This document shows positions 27,929 to 37,165 of a stretch of 64,000 nucleotides of DNA, in pieces; within the stretch, counting starts at the first letter, position 1, and each line of letters opens with the position of its first letter. This stretch comes from Halodesulfovibrio sp. MK-HDV (GTDB lineage: Bacteria > Desulfobacterota > Desulfovibrionia > Desulfovibrionales > Desulfovibrionaceae): contig NZ_WYDS01000003.1 of NCBI RefSeq assembly GCF_009914765.1, positions 124,622 through 188,621 of the forward strand, in the 5' to 3' direction. The position numbers and the translations under genes are program-made. Under the pieces are notes generated by a model. The model saw only the letters and a list, made by a program, of their open reading frames with translations. It searched no databases and was not told the origin of the DNA.

Positions 27929-28411
27929 TTATTTGAGTCTGCTGAAAATTTCGGACATGCGTTCATCTACCACAGTTTCAACAACAGCAAGAATTGCGGA
28001 CGCGGAAGCAATCTGCGGATCAGAAAATTCATCCAGTCTGCCCAGTAGGTTATGCATGTGTCGTTCGTGGAATTCCTGATGGATATTGAAAGCTTCCCAA
28101 CCGGAATCAGTTAGAAAAGCAAGAAATTCCTTATTGTTATCCAGAGCACGGTCTTTACGTACCAACTTCTTTTTCTCAAGTTTGCTTACCATTTGAGAAA
28201 CAGCACTTTTAGAAACACCCATAACCGAAGCAATTGATTTAAGATTGGTTCCCTCGTTTAATCCGATGGCCTGCAAGCAATGAACCTCACTGGATGTGAG
28301 TTCAACCCCTTCGCTTATGGGAATAGGCTGCTCTTCAATACGCAGGTGTTTGTTGATTATCCGTATAAGTCTTCCAGTCATATATTTGATTGTTTCTTCT
28401 TTGTTGTTCAT
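27929..28411 (-). CDS. MarR-family transcriptional regulator
   Basis: 160 residues. Winged HTH with recognition segment SIASVMGVSKSAVSQMVSKLEKKKLVRK (about 60-90) and the wing around DRALDNNKEFLAFLT. Helical dimerisation ends flank it. It lies between the outer-membrane protein gene and the methyltransferase. The gap between its start and the upstream gene carries TAAGC A GCTTA, matching the palindromes before the RND and methyltransferase genes, so autoregulation and control of the whole cluster are likely. The inducer is unknown. Confidence 0.88.
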   Translation of the reverse strand: MNNKEETIKYMTGRLIRIINKHLRIEEQPIPISEGVELTSSEVHCLQAIGLNEGTNLKSIASVMGVSKSAVSQMVSKLEKKKLVRKDRALDNNKEFLAFLTDSGWEAFNIHQEFHERHMHNLLGRLDEFSDPQIASASAILAVVETVVDERMSEIFSRLK

Positions 28412-28421
28412 TTATTATCGA

Positions 28422-28432
28422 TAAGCAGCTTA
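28422..28432. promoter_or_regulatory. Putative MarR operator upstream of marR
   Basis: TAAGC A GCTTA, 11 bases after the MarR start on the minus strand; core of the same palindrome as 33400-33416. Confidence 0.55.
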
Positions 28433-28447
28433 ACTAAAAGAGTCAAG

Positions 28448-29725
28448 CTAAAAACTGTAACGCAGCGAAGCATAAATGTTTGAGTTATTGGTGAATTGAC
28501 CAAAAAAAGTCTGCTCTGTTGCACCAATAAAAATGTTGGCCCCGATCCCGATAGTTGTCTGGTCCGATACCTTATACTGAACGTTGGGCCGCAGATATGC
28601 ATCCTTATCACTGGGAGAGTAGTACGAATCCAGGCCAAGAGTTAGGTTCTGATTCATCATCTGTTGGGTGAATTGTAAGGTGATGACATGTCTAAACTCA
28701 TCCTTGGGATATTTAGGATCATGCACATTCCTGTAAGTCTCATAGTTCAGCATCTGCTCCACATAGTACTGTACTTCACAGTTACTATTGGTCCAGAGTT
28801 CCTGCGCATACCCAACGAGATATCGGATCTGCGAGTTATCAACTTCTGCATTAGTCCCGCCTCGGTTATCGGTTGAGTCATACCACGCAACTTCAATGTT
28901 ACCGATCCCCGCACTGACCTGCCCCCTGACACTGGCCCCGTAGACATTGAGTGGAGGAAAGGTTGCTTCGTCATGGGCATTCATTCCGGCGGGCTGTTTC
29001 CAGTATCCCCAGTAACCGTACAGAGCTAGTTCGTAATTATTAATATTACGGTAAATGCGGGCTGAAAGTTCGTCATTCTTAAACCATTCATTAGGTATGT
29101 CTGTTTCAAGAATATCATCCCGCCCCACAAGACGGTCTTCAAGTCCGCTCCAATAGGAGATGTATTCACCATCTATATACCGATCCGGTTCAAACTTCGG
29201 ACTGTATACCAAATCAATATTCACCGCTTCGGTAAAAAAACTCACCTTGGCAGAACTGTAAGGAGCTTTCAGATATTCTGCGTCCCGACCTATAAAAAAT
29301 GAACGCCAGTCCTTGGGGAAAAGATCGTTCAGGAACACCAGTCCGCCAGTCCCCCAAGTAAGCACCTGTCGCCCGATTTTCACATCCATGAAATCAGTAG
29401 GTCTGGAAAATATCCACAATTCACGAGTTTCGTAACAAATTCTGTTTATAACACCGTCCGCACGGACATCACCTTTGTATTTAAAATCAGCCCAATCGGT
29501 ATAAGTGAATACTTCTCCCTGCACCCTGACTTCAGCCATTGAGAATGGTTTCTCTTCGGGATCATTTTGAGTACGTACTCCAGTTCTTGCCTCAATGTAT
29601 CCGTTGAATTCAATAGGAGCGAACTGCTCAAATATACTTCCTTCCTGCGCTGCGGCTGCCGGAGCAGCAAGGGTTGTAAGCAGCCCAAGCCACGTAGCTA
29701 GACGCATGAGCTCCTTAAATCTCAT
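28448..29725 (-). CDS. Outer-membrane beta-barrel protein, DUF1302-like
   Basis: 425 residues. Signal peptide ending PAAAA|QE. The mature protein is rich in amphipathic beta strands and ends in SLRYSF with a C-terminal phenylalanine, the usual signal for barrel insertion by BamA. The segment VKIGRQVLTWGTGGLVFLNDLFPKDW is typical of DUF1302/alginate-export-like porins. Its start overlaps the stop of the LolA-like gene (ATGA). With the RND pump and LolA-like carrier it could complete an envelope-spanning lipid or hydrophobic-compound transport route (inference). Confidence 0.78.
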   Translation of the reverse strand: MRFKELMRLATWLGLLTTLAAPAAAAQEGSIFEQFAPIEFNGYIEARTGVRTQNDPEEKPFSMAEVRVQGEVFTYTDWADFKYKGDVRADGVINRICYETRELWIFSRPTDFMDVKIGRQVLTWGTGGLVFLNDLFPKDWRSFFIGRDAEYLKAPYSSAKVSFFTEAVNIDLVYSPKFEPDRYIDGEYISYWSGLEDRLVGRDDILETDIPNEWFKNDELSARIYRNINNYELALYGYWGYWKQPAGMNAHDEATFPPLNVYGASVRGQVSAGIGNIEVAWYDSTDNRGGTNAEVDNSQIRYLVGYAQELWTNSNCEVQYYVEQMLNYETYRNVHDPKYPKDEFRHVITLQFTQQMMNQNLTLGLDSYYSPSDKDAYLRPNVQYKVSDQTTIGIGANIFIGATEQTFFGQFTNNSNIYASLRYSF

Positions 29726-30552
29726 CGCATCAATTCTCTAGGGGGTCTGCGCAGGTATCTTTCACTGAAGACACTTTTTTTGACCGGATGGTTGTATGTG
29801 ATATCGGAAAAAGTCATGACGGTTTCGCTTCCCGTTTCATGATTTTTAACCTTAGAACAAGTGACCGTTGGATACGAAACAACTTCTCCGTCTTTATCCG
29901 CGACAATTTTTTCAACCTTAACCACTTCCATAGTACGATAGAGAACATTGGAATTTTTATAATACTCAACCTTCATAGGAATAAATGTATCTCGGTTAAT
30001 ATGAGCAATATAGTGCGAGAATTCCAAATCATTTGGACTCTTGGGAGTGTTTTTCAGTAGGTAACATCCATTTTTTGTCCCGGTCAGTTCATGTACATCT
30101 TCGTGCAGACTGCGTCCGGAAATGTCCTCATAAAGGAAGTCCGATCCGGCAAAACTGGTTCTTTTGTCTCCAGCAGCAATTCTTTTGACCATGTCCAGAC
30201 TGGGCAGATACAACCAGCGAGAATCGTCCGTGCCCGGAAGGGTCGTTTTATGTACCAAAAAAACCATCTTGCGCACATCAGCAGGAGCTTTGAAATAGGA
30301 CATATGCATCTGGTTACCGTCATTTTCGCCCACATCCATACGAAGGATATTTAGATCTCTAAGCCGAGTCCGGCCCTGACGATCAGTTATTTTTAAATGA
30401 ACCTTTCCTTTACAGGTTTTTCCCTGATACAAAGCCATGTGGTTTGAATGGTTAATTATAGCTTCAACATTTAGTGTTTTAGCCCGTGCTGGGGAAACTC
30501 CTATTGAGACAGTAAGCATTAAGGCCGCAGCCAGTAATATTCTATACTCCAT
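29722..30552 (-). CDS. Outer-membrane lipoprotein-sorting (LolA-like) protein
   Basis: 276 residues with a signal peptide (LLAAALMLTVSIGVSPARA). The mature part reads as the LolA/LppX half-barrel of the family often annotated outer membrane lipoprotein-sorting protein. Conserved pieces include DDSRWLYLPSLDMVKRIA, RTSFAGSDFLYEDISGR and the C-terminal KSVFSERYLRRPPRE. Such proteins are regularly encoded beside RND (MMPL/HpnN-like) exporters and are thought to carry lipid through the periplasm. It follows the RND gene by about 130 bases. Confidence 0.8.
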   Translation of the reverse strand: MEYRILLAAALMLTVSIGVSPARAKTLNVEAIINHSNHMALYQGKTCKGKVHLKITDRQGRTRLRDLNILRMDVGENDGNQMHMSYFKAPADVRKMVFLVHKTTLPGTDDSRWLYLPSLDMVKRIAAGDKRTSFAGSDFLYEDISGRSLHEDVHELTGTKNGCYLLKNTPKSPNDLEFSHYIAHINRDTFIPMKVEYYKNSNVLYRTMEVVKVEKIVADKDGEVVSYPTVTCSKVKNHETGSETVMTFSDITYNHPVKKSVFSERYLRRPPRELMR

Positions 30553-30685
30553 TTTGAACCTCTTTTACTTGTGCGTTATTGCGTTTTTATGAAGCTGAAG
30601 ATGCCTTTAATGGACTTGCGAAGACATCTTTAGCAGGACCAAAAAGGGGGGGGTGAAATTTCTTTTAGGGACTTTGCGCGATGGG

Positions 30686-33373
30686 TTAGCGATGCACTTC
30701 CAAAGGGATGGCTGTTGCCGGTATCTTTTTCTTGGAAGTAGAAACTTTTTCACTAACAAAGAACCATTTTGAGGCCAGAGTAATGATGGCCGGCATGACT
30801 ACAAGAGTCAGAATGCCAGAAAGCATCATGATGGAAGACAGCAGGATACTTGTCGTACGGTAAGGGATCAAAGCAGATATAAGCATGGGTAGAAAGCCGA
30901 TAGAAATAACCAGCACGTTGCGACTGATGGCCCGTGCAGGAGCTCCATACATTTGGGGCAGGGTTTCACTCCATGAACCAGTTTTTGAATAGATATTCCT
31001 GCAGCGCTCCACAAAATGGATAGCAAAGTCGACAGACATCCCAAGAGTAAGAACCCCAAGAACAGCAACAGGCATGTCGTAATCCTTGCCGATAAGTCCA
31101 ATGAATCCGTAAATGAGTGCAATAGTCATGGTCAGCGGAACCATGCACAACATGCCCCATTTTACTGACCTGAACAAAAATGCTGCTAAGAGTAGCACGA
31201 TAACGAAACTGCCGAGAAATGAACGCAGCATACCTTCCACCATTTGGTTCTGCCACGCGACATTGATGTAAGTCAGCCCAGCCCAGTTATGGGAGAGGTT
31301 ACAAGGAGGAGGATTCTGTTCAAAGTAGTTGTGTACAAAAGTTTCCACAGCTTCCATCACCATGTTGTCACCACTAGAGAGCTGGAAAACAACGCAGGCT
31401 CCAGTATAATCTGGAGTTACGTAATGCCATAGATCATGAGGACGGTGGCTCTGCTGGAATTGCATGTAACACTCAGCTACCCCTTGAAGTTTTTCAGGAA
31501 CCTTATAGCTGGCGTCTTTTCCATCAGTCAGTTCCTGATTAATTTTACTAACAAGATCAGTTGGAGCTATGCTTTTGCCAACCAGTCCGGCTGCTTTGAT
31601 TTCCTTTTGTAATCCGGCAAGGTACTTCAGCATTTCAGGGTTTTTGAAAGGTTTTTGCATTTCTTTTTCAAGATTAAAAAAGCTGGAAAACTCGTCATAC
31701 AAATAGAAGTCCTCATCACTGGCCTTTTCAGCTTTACGACCCGCCAAACCTGCCGCACGGTCAAGGAAAGACTTTCTCGTATCAATAGAATCAGGCATGT
31801 GGTTCAGCTCATTCATAAATAAAGCTGCCAATTGGGGAGCGTGGGGAGACTCAGCAATAAGAGTCTCGGCAAAAGTCATGAATCTTTCAGAAAATTTACG
31901 CTTCTCGGACTCGGAATAAGAAATTTTATTCTTTTTACTCTCAAGAATAAGATACGCGGGATACGTTCCTTCAAAGTGCTTGGTCAGCGCTGTATCAGCC
32001 ATACGAATGGGGTGACTGGGGGCAAACCATTTGACAGGGTTATCATTAATTTGAATTTTGCTAATTCCCCATACAGAGAGAACCAGCAGAATCATGAGCA
32101 AACCTAACAAAGGCTTCGCATAACGGTATGAAACTCTTCCGGTCTTCTCCAGAATACGATCCAGAAATGTTTTTTCTCCGCCACTTTGCTTGGCAAGTCC
32201 GAAATTATTAAAAAAGCTAGCAGGTAGAACCATGATGTAGGCGGGAACAAACATAATGGTTAAAAGCCAGGCGACCATTATGCCCAGTCCCACAAACACA
32301 CCGAAAACCTGAACCGGAGGGATGGGAGTGAGAGCAAGCGAGATAAATCCCGCTGCAGAAGTCAGCGAAGTGTAGAGCATGGGCATGAATAAAAAATTCA
32401 AAACCTCTATAATAGTTTGTTTCCTGCCCTTCTCCGGTGAATACAAATCAAAAAATTCCGATAGAATATGTATCGAATCCACCACCGCAATGGACATTAA
32501 AAAAACTGGAATCATTGAGCTCATAATGTGGATTTCATATCCCAGACCGATCATTGATCCCATGGTTATAACTACTGACAATGTAGCGATAATCATGGGT
32601 AAAAAGGTCAGTGAGAGCTTGCGGAAAAAGAAATAGAGCAGCAAAAAGATGGTTCCCATGGCAAGAGGGGAGGCGATGATCATTTCCGTAAACATTTCAA
32701 TGCCGATTGCGTCCTGAGCCACAGGCAATCCGGTAACATAAAACTCGTCACTTCCACCTAATTCTTCAATCTTGCCCTGAAGGGCTGAGTAAACTTTGTA
32801 ACTCTGATATTTGTCCGTCAAAGGAAGATAGATGCAGATGGCATTGCCATCTTCTGAAGCCATACGACCTGAAAGCATTGGGTTTGCAAAAGTTTTTGCA
32901 CGAACAGTGTCGGCTTGGGCCTGAGTACGGGGTGGACGCGGCATAAGCCAGTCAAAGGAAATAACTCCCGGTTCTTCCTGATTGATATGCTCGACCATAG
33001 AGGGTGCAACCATATCAACCTCAATCACACCACTTTTCTTCGACGGATCATCTGGGTTATCCCAACGAAGAGTCTTTGCGAACTCAGCAAGTTCATAGAC
33101 CCGTCCTAACGTGTCTGGATTAAAAACACCGTGTGGAGACTCCTCGTTGATAATTCCGAGCACGACAATCTCAGACAGGGCGAACTTAGCCTTGGCTTCA
33201 TTATGAAAAACTCGTGATGATTCATCTGCCGGAAGCATGTGTTCCGGATCGGTATCGATAACCACGTTAGGAAAAAATGCTCCTGTAAATATTGCTAGCA
33301 TCATGAGCAGGACAATTGTTGCCCAACTTCGTTTTGTAGCGAAAGAAATTGCCATTTGCTTTATCTTATTCAT
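30686..33373 (-). CDS. RND-superfamily (MMPL/HAE3-like) exporter
   Basis: 895-residue inner-membrane pump with the 1+5 and 1+5 helix pattern. TM1 is near 17-35; a first porter domain (about 40-225) precedes helices 2-6, which include FLMSIAVVDSIHILSEFFDLY with the proton-relay acidic residues. A second periplasmic domain follows (about 455-690) and then helices 8-12 with GMSVDFAIHFVERCR. This is the single-gene HAE3/hopanoid-exporter type, not the drug-efflux AcrB type. It heads the minus-strand cluster behind a 17-bp palindrome, the putative MarR site. Confidence 0.85.
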   Translation of the reverse strand: MNKIKQMAISFATKRSWATIVLLMMLAIFTGAFFPNVVIDTDPEHMLPADESSRVFHNEAKAKFALSEIVVLGIINEESPHGVFNPDTLGRVYELAEFAKTLRWDNPDDPSKKSGVIEVDMVAPSMVEHINQEEPGVISFDWLMPRPPRTQAQADTVRAKTFANPMLSGRMASEDGNAICIYLPLTDKYQSYKVYSALQGKIEELGGSDEFYVTGLPVAQDAIGIEMFTEMIIASPLAMGTIFLLLYFFFRKLSLTFLPMIIATLSVVITMGSMIGLGYEIHIMSSMIPVFLMSIAVVDSIHILSEFFDLYSPEKGRKQTIIEVLNFLFMPMLYTSLTSAAGFISLALTPIPPVQVFGVFVGLGIMVAWLLTIMFVPAYIMVLPASFFNNFGLAKQSGGEKTFLDRILEKTGRVSYRYAKPLLGLLMILLVLSVWGISKIQINDNPVKWFAPSHPIRMADTALTKHFEGTYPAYLILESKKNKISYSESEKRKFSERFMTFAETLIAESPHAPQLAALFMNELNHMPDSIDTRKSFLDRAAGLAGRKAEKASDEDFYLYDEFSSFFNLEKEMQKPFKNPEMLKYLAGLQKEIKAAGLVGKSIAPTDLVSKINQELTDGKDASYKVPEKLQGVAECYMQFQQSHRPHDLWHYVTPDYTGACVVFQLSSGDNMVMEAVETFVHNYFEQNPPPCNLSHNWAGLTYINVAWQNQMVEGMLRSFLGSFVIVLLLAAFLFRSVKWGMLCMVPLTMTIALIYGFIGLIGKDYDMPVAVLGVLTLGMSVDFAIHFVERCRNIYSKTGSWSETLPQMYGAPARAISRNVLVISIGFLPMLISALIPYRTTSILLSSIMMLSGILTLVVMPAIITLASKWFFVSEKVSTSKKKIPATAIPLEVHR

Positions 33374-33399
33374 TCGGCCTACCTCGATTTTATTATTTT

Positions 33400-33416
33400 G
33401 GTTAAGCTGCTTAACC
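33400..33416. promoter_or_regulatory. Putative MarR operator upstream of RND gene
   Basis: GGTTAAG CTG CTTAACC, a 7-bp perfect inverted repeat around 3 bases, 26 bases before the RND start. It is the longest of three related palindromes in this cluster. Confidence 0.65.
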
Positions 33417-33549
33417 GTTGTTTTAAAAAAATGTCCTAACCCGGATACCTGTTGTTAGACTTATACTGGGATGGCAGGATAAACTACCCCACAACATAAT
33501 TTTTTTACCCCAAAGCAAGACAGAACAAGATAAAGAATCAGTATAAAAG

Positions 33550-33590
33550 AAAAGACGTATTGCGATACATACGCAACACGCCTTTCATAG
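33550..33590 (-). terminator. Terminator of the AraC-family gene
   Basis: On the minus strand AAGGCGTGTTGCG pairs with CGCAATACGTCTT (two G-U pairs) and is followed by TTTTCTTTT. Confidence 0.7.
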
Positions 33591-33630
33591 CAAAAAATTT
33601 TAAATGAAGAGCTATTCTATAACTTCAAGT

Positions 33631-34668
33631 CTAAAAACATCCGCAAGCAGAAACGGCTGTTCTTCTTTCCCGCACTGAATTTAAAAACTGTTTAGGAAGC
33701 ACGCCATATCTTTTTTTATACGCTGCACTGAAATGACTCAAATTAGTATATCCAAGAGCCCATGCCACCTCACTGACATTCATATCACCGTCCTCAAAAA
33801 ACATTCTTGCTTTTCGAAGTTTGTATTCCTTTAAAAATCCAAAGACAGACATTCCAAACAGTTCTTGAAAACCTGACTGAATCTTACTTATGCTCATCAT
33901 GTGGGCCTTTGACAGTTCAGCCATACTTGGGGGTACGTCAAAATTTTCTTTAAGATGTTCCTGAACGTCTCTAATCTGCTCAACTTCGCGCGGAGTCAAA
34001 ATAGTATTATGCACGCCTGAATAGGATTCCAGCTTCATAACCTGCAGTCCAATAAGCTCAAGGGCTTTTCCTTCCAGATACATCCTGCTGCACTGCCCGC
34101 CTGAGAGTGCATAAAACAATTCATTGGCCGCGGCATGTACTATGGGGTCCATTGTGTGATGTAGAAAGAAATCCTGATCACTCTTATTTTCCAGCAAATT
34201 CTTTAAATCATCATGCACGGCATGAATATCTTCAACCAACAGCTCATACAGCAGTTCAGGGCTAATGTGTAAATGAATAATTCTTGCTTTAACTTGTGCG
34301 GCAGACTCAACCATCCCGCTCAGTTCTCGAAAAAAACCTAACCCTCCATACCCCGCAAAGTTCTCAAGTCTGTGTGCCCCTGTAGTCGTTTCATAAAGAT
34401 TATTTACGATTGCGCCTTCAAGGAAAAATCCAAAATCAAGATAACTATTCTTTTTCTGGTAACTGAACGAAAAATCGGAAGAAGGAGTGGATTCAAACGA
34501 GCTAACTCGAAGTCCGGGTCTAAGTTCAATCTCACGCCATACTGATTCCATTCCAGCTTTTGAATTAGAATCGCAACAAGGGGCGAACGTTCTGACAGTA
34601 CTGTTGGCAGAGGCTTCAGCCAGATTCCACACTTTGTTACTACGAGTCGGAAAAAGACTTCTATTCAT
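33631..34668 (-). CDS. AraC-family transcriptional regulator, PchR-like
   Basis: 345 residues. The C-terminal 100 residues hold the two HTH motifs of AraC proteins: MAELSKAHMMSISKIQSGFQELFG and VSEVAWALGYTNLSHFSAAYKKRYG. The N-terminal part (ligand or dimerisation domain) resembles PchR-type regulators that respond to siderophores or metals. It lies divergent from nothing close: a 696-base AT-rich gap separates it from nifA. Its target is unknown. Confidence 0.82.
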   Translation of the reverse strand: MNRSLFPTRSNKVWNLAEASANSTVRTFAPCCDSNSKAGMESVWREIELRPGLRVSSFESTPSSDFSFSYQKKNSYLDFGFFLEGAIVNNLYETTTGAHRLENFAGYGGLGFFRELSGMVESAAQVKARIIHLHISPELLYELLVEDIHAVHDDLKNLLENKSDQDFFLHHTMDPIVHAAANELFYALSGGQCSRMYLEGKALELIGLQVMKLESYSGVHNTILTPREVEQIRDVQEHLKENFDVPPSMAELSKAHMMSISKIQSGFQELFGMSVFGFLKEYKLRKARMFFEDGDMNVSEVAWALGYTNLSHFSAAYKKRYGVLPKQFLNSVRERRTAVSACGCF

Positions 34669-35364
34669 TTGCGCTGCTCTTCGCTCATTGGCATTTTAAG
34701 TTGATTTTGATTCTCAATATCTGAATGTTTTGTATCATGTCAACACGAATGGTGAAAAGAGGTAGTTATTTAGCATAGTAGGGTAAAAAAGTTGCTTGGT
34801 GTAATCTCCTTCTTTTAGTGCCTTTGAAAGCATACATCTTAACTGCTGTTACTTCGTATTGTCAGTTGATCGTGCATGAGAAAACATATTTTCAGGATCA
34901 TTTGTTTTTAAAATTGATTCGTTGGAAAATTTCCAAATATAACAAAATTGTAAATATTGTGCTTTTGCCAAGGTGTTCTAGTAAATTATCGGCTTAGATT
35001 CATGTTGAAGGAATGCCTGCATGAAGTTCTCTTACTACTGTTTTATTCTTATTCATCTAAGATTATTGATTTAAAAATGCATTTTATTTTTTTATAAAAT
35101 ATTTAAAAAATCTATTTAAACAGATCAAAATTGAAAAATTTACGAAAGCTATAGCGAACATAATTTCTTTTTTTCGCTATTAAAAAGAGTGTTGCCTATG
35201 AAAACTAAAAATAAAGAAAATGTTAAAAAATAGAAAAATGACAAAATTGTAAAACAAAACTGTGTTTAGAGATTGAAAAAAGAGAAATTTAGAAAGATTT
35301 ACTTGTAATTATCTTATCTTATTAAGTAAAATTTATATGGGTCAGTATATGCATTATTGAACGT
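34669..35364. other. Very AT-rich intergenic region upstream of nifA
   Basis: About 700 bases with no credible gene. From about 35040 to 35340 the sequence is strikingly AT-rich with many A and T tracts, which may bend DNA or bind H-NS-like proteins. No -24/-12 element was found before nifA. Confidence 0.55.
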
Positions 35365-36963
35365 ATGCGCTCACCAATACATATACTTAAATTTTCAGCA
35401 TTACTTGCGATTTGCGAAACCATGGAGCAGGCACTGGACCTTGAAGCTGCTCTTGATGGAGTACTCTGTATGCTTTCTGAAAAACTAAGTATGCAGCGGG
35501 CAACAGTAACCTTATACGATCCAGAAATTCAACAGTTAGCCATTAATGCATCGTATGGCCTAACGTTGGAGGAAAAAAGGCGTGGTGTGTATCGTCTTGA
35601 TGAAGGCGTTACCGGAAAAATATTTAGATCAAGCGAACCATTTTATGTTCCGGATATCAGTAATAACCCGCTTTTTTTAGATAAAACAGGTGCGCGAAAA
35701 CTCCAACGAAGAATGACATCCTTCATTGGTGTACCTATTGTTTTACATGGAGATCCTATTGGGGTTCTTAATGTGGATAGAGTTTTTGATGATCATATTT
35801 CTATTGAAGAAGATATAGATTTTTTGAAAATTGTAGCCACCCTTATTGGGCAATTTTTGAGCCTTAATAAAAAGGTTATGGAACGTGAAGCTGTCTTCAA
35901 GCGTGAAAATGCTTCTCTACGTTACCAGATTTCTCAGCAGAACAAGGGATTATTTATTGTTGGCAAAAGTCCAGCCATGATGGAAGTGCAGAGGCAGATG
36001 GAGAGGGTTTCCCCGACTCGGGCAACTGTACTACTTCTTGGTGAATCTGGCGTTGGTAAGACATTGATAGCACGTATAATTCATGATCTTTCTGACCGGA
36101 AAGGGCATCCTTTTGTGAAGATAAACTGTGCGTCCATTCCTGAAAATTTATTGGAAGCAGAATTTTTTGGGTATGAGAAAGGTGCTTTTACCGGTGCAGC
36201 ATCGAGTCGCCAAGGCCGTTTTGAAGAGGCAGATTGCGGAACCATATTTATGGATGAAATAGGGGAGCTTCCGTTAAATTTACAGGCTAAATTGCTTCGA
36301 GTACTACAGGAAAAAGAGTTTGAGCGGCTTGGTTCCAACAAAACTCGTACAGTCGATATTCGTATTATTGCAGCAACGAACAAAGATCTTGCGAAGCTCG
36401 TGGAGCAAAATGAATTTCGCCTAGATTTGTATTATCGGCTTAATATTTTTCCTATTGTCATTCCTGCTCTCTGCGAACGTAGGGAAGATGTCACAGGCCT
36501 ATTGAATCATTTCTTACGAAAAGCAGCGAACAATTATGGGCGTACTGTTTCACTCACTGCCGGTGCTTTGGATGCCCTTATCCAGTACGATTGGCCGGGG
36601 AACGTGCGTGAAATGGAAAACCTTATTGAACGCCTCGTAATAATGTCAGACTCTGATTATATTTCATTTGAATTTATTGCGCCTTTTTTGGGCTCGCTTG
36701 CGGTTGCTAGTGAAACAGGTGTTGTTGAAGTAGCTGATGTTTCACAAAAATTAGAGACTAATGAATCCTTGCCCCCTCAGCATACTTCTCTACAGAAATT
36801 AGAACAACATGAGATAATTCAAGCTTTAAGAAGTAATGACTGGATTCAATACAAAGCTGCTGCAACTTTGGGGCTTACTCCTCGCCAAATGGGGTATAGG
36901 GTAAAGCGCTATCATTTGGAGGAAGTTATTGCTGTTGGAAGAGCTCGACTTCGGAACAAGTAA
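35365..36963 (+). CDS. nifA: Nif-specific sigma-54 activator NifA
   Basis: Likely activator of the nif promoters in this window. 532 residues: GAF domain (about 15-170), AAA+ domain (about 195-430) with Walker A GESGVGKT, GAFTGA and IFMDEIGE, then a linker and a C-terminal Fis-type HTH (AAATLGLTPRQMGYRVKRY). The interdomain linker lacks the cysteine motif of oxygen-sensing rhizobial NifA. No nifL is nearby. ATG 35365 has a poor ribosome-binding site. It is convergent with nifB and shares a terminator with it. The identity rests on architecture and position in the nif cluster. Confidence 0.85.
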   Translation: MRSPIHILKFSALLAICETMEQALDLEAALDGVLCMLSEKLSMQRATVTLYDPEIQQLAINASYGLTLEEKRRGVYRLDEGVTGKIFRSSEPFYVPDISNNPLFLDKTGARKLQRRMTSFIGVPIVLHGDPIGVLNVDRVFDDHISIEEDIDFLKIVATLIGQFLSLNKKVMEREAVFKRENASLRYQISQQNKGLFIVGKSPAMMEVQRQMERVSPTRATVLLLGESGVGKTLIARIIHDLSDRKGHPFVKINCASIPENLLEAEFFGYEKGAFTGAASSRQGRFEEADCGTIFMDEIGELPLNLQAKLLRVLQEKEFERLGSNKTRTVDIRIIAATNKDLAKLVEQNEFRLDLYYRLNIFPIVIPALCERREDVTGLLNHFLRKAANNYGRTVSLTAGALDALIQYDWPGNVREMENLIERLVIMSDSDYISFEFIAPFLGSLAVASETGVVEVADVSQKLETNESLPPQHTSLQKLEQHEIIQALRSNDWIQYKAAATLGLTPRQMGYRVKRYHLEEVIAVGRARLRNK

Positions 36964-37085
36964 TATTGTGGTGTTCCTGATTTGTGTCAATTGCTAATGC
37001 TTTTAGGGCGGCAGCTTAAGGGATTAGCTTAATCAACTTGTTACATTTTATTTTGGACGGTCTCACAAGTGAAATTACGAAGTCA

Positions 37086-37134
37086 AAAAGCCATCGCAAC
37101 GTAGAGGTTACCTCTATATGCGATGGCTTTTTAT
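37086..37134. terminator. Bidirectional terminator between nifA and nifB
   Basis: AAAAGCCATCGCA/TGCGATGGCTTTT stem with an inner TAGAGG/CCTCTA hairpin; T tracts on both strands. Confidence 0.9.
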
Positions 37135-37165
37135 TTTATTTGTATTGTAAGACTGCGGTTAGATA

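Noticed and set aside
35365-36963. NorR or DhaR-type identity for the GAF sigma-54 activator
   Set aside because: The domain order would also fit, but position beside nifB in the nif block makes NifA the better call.
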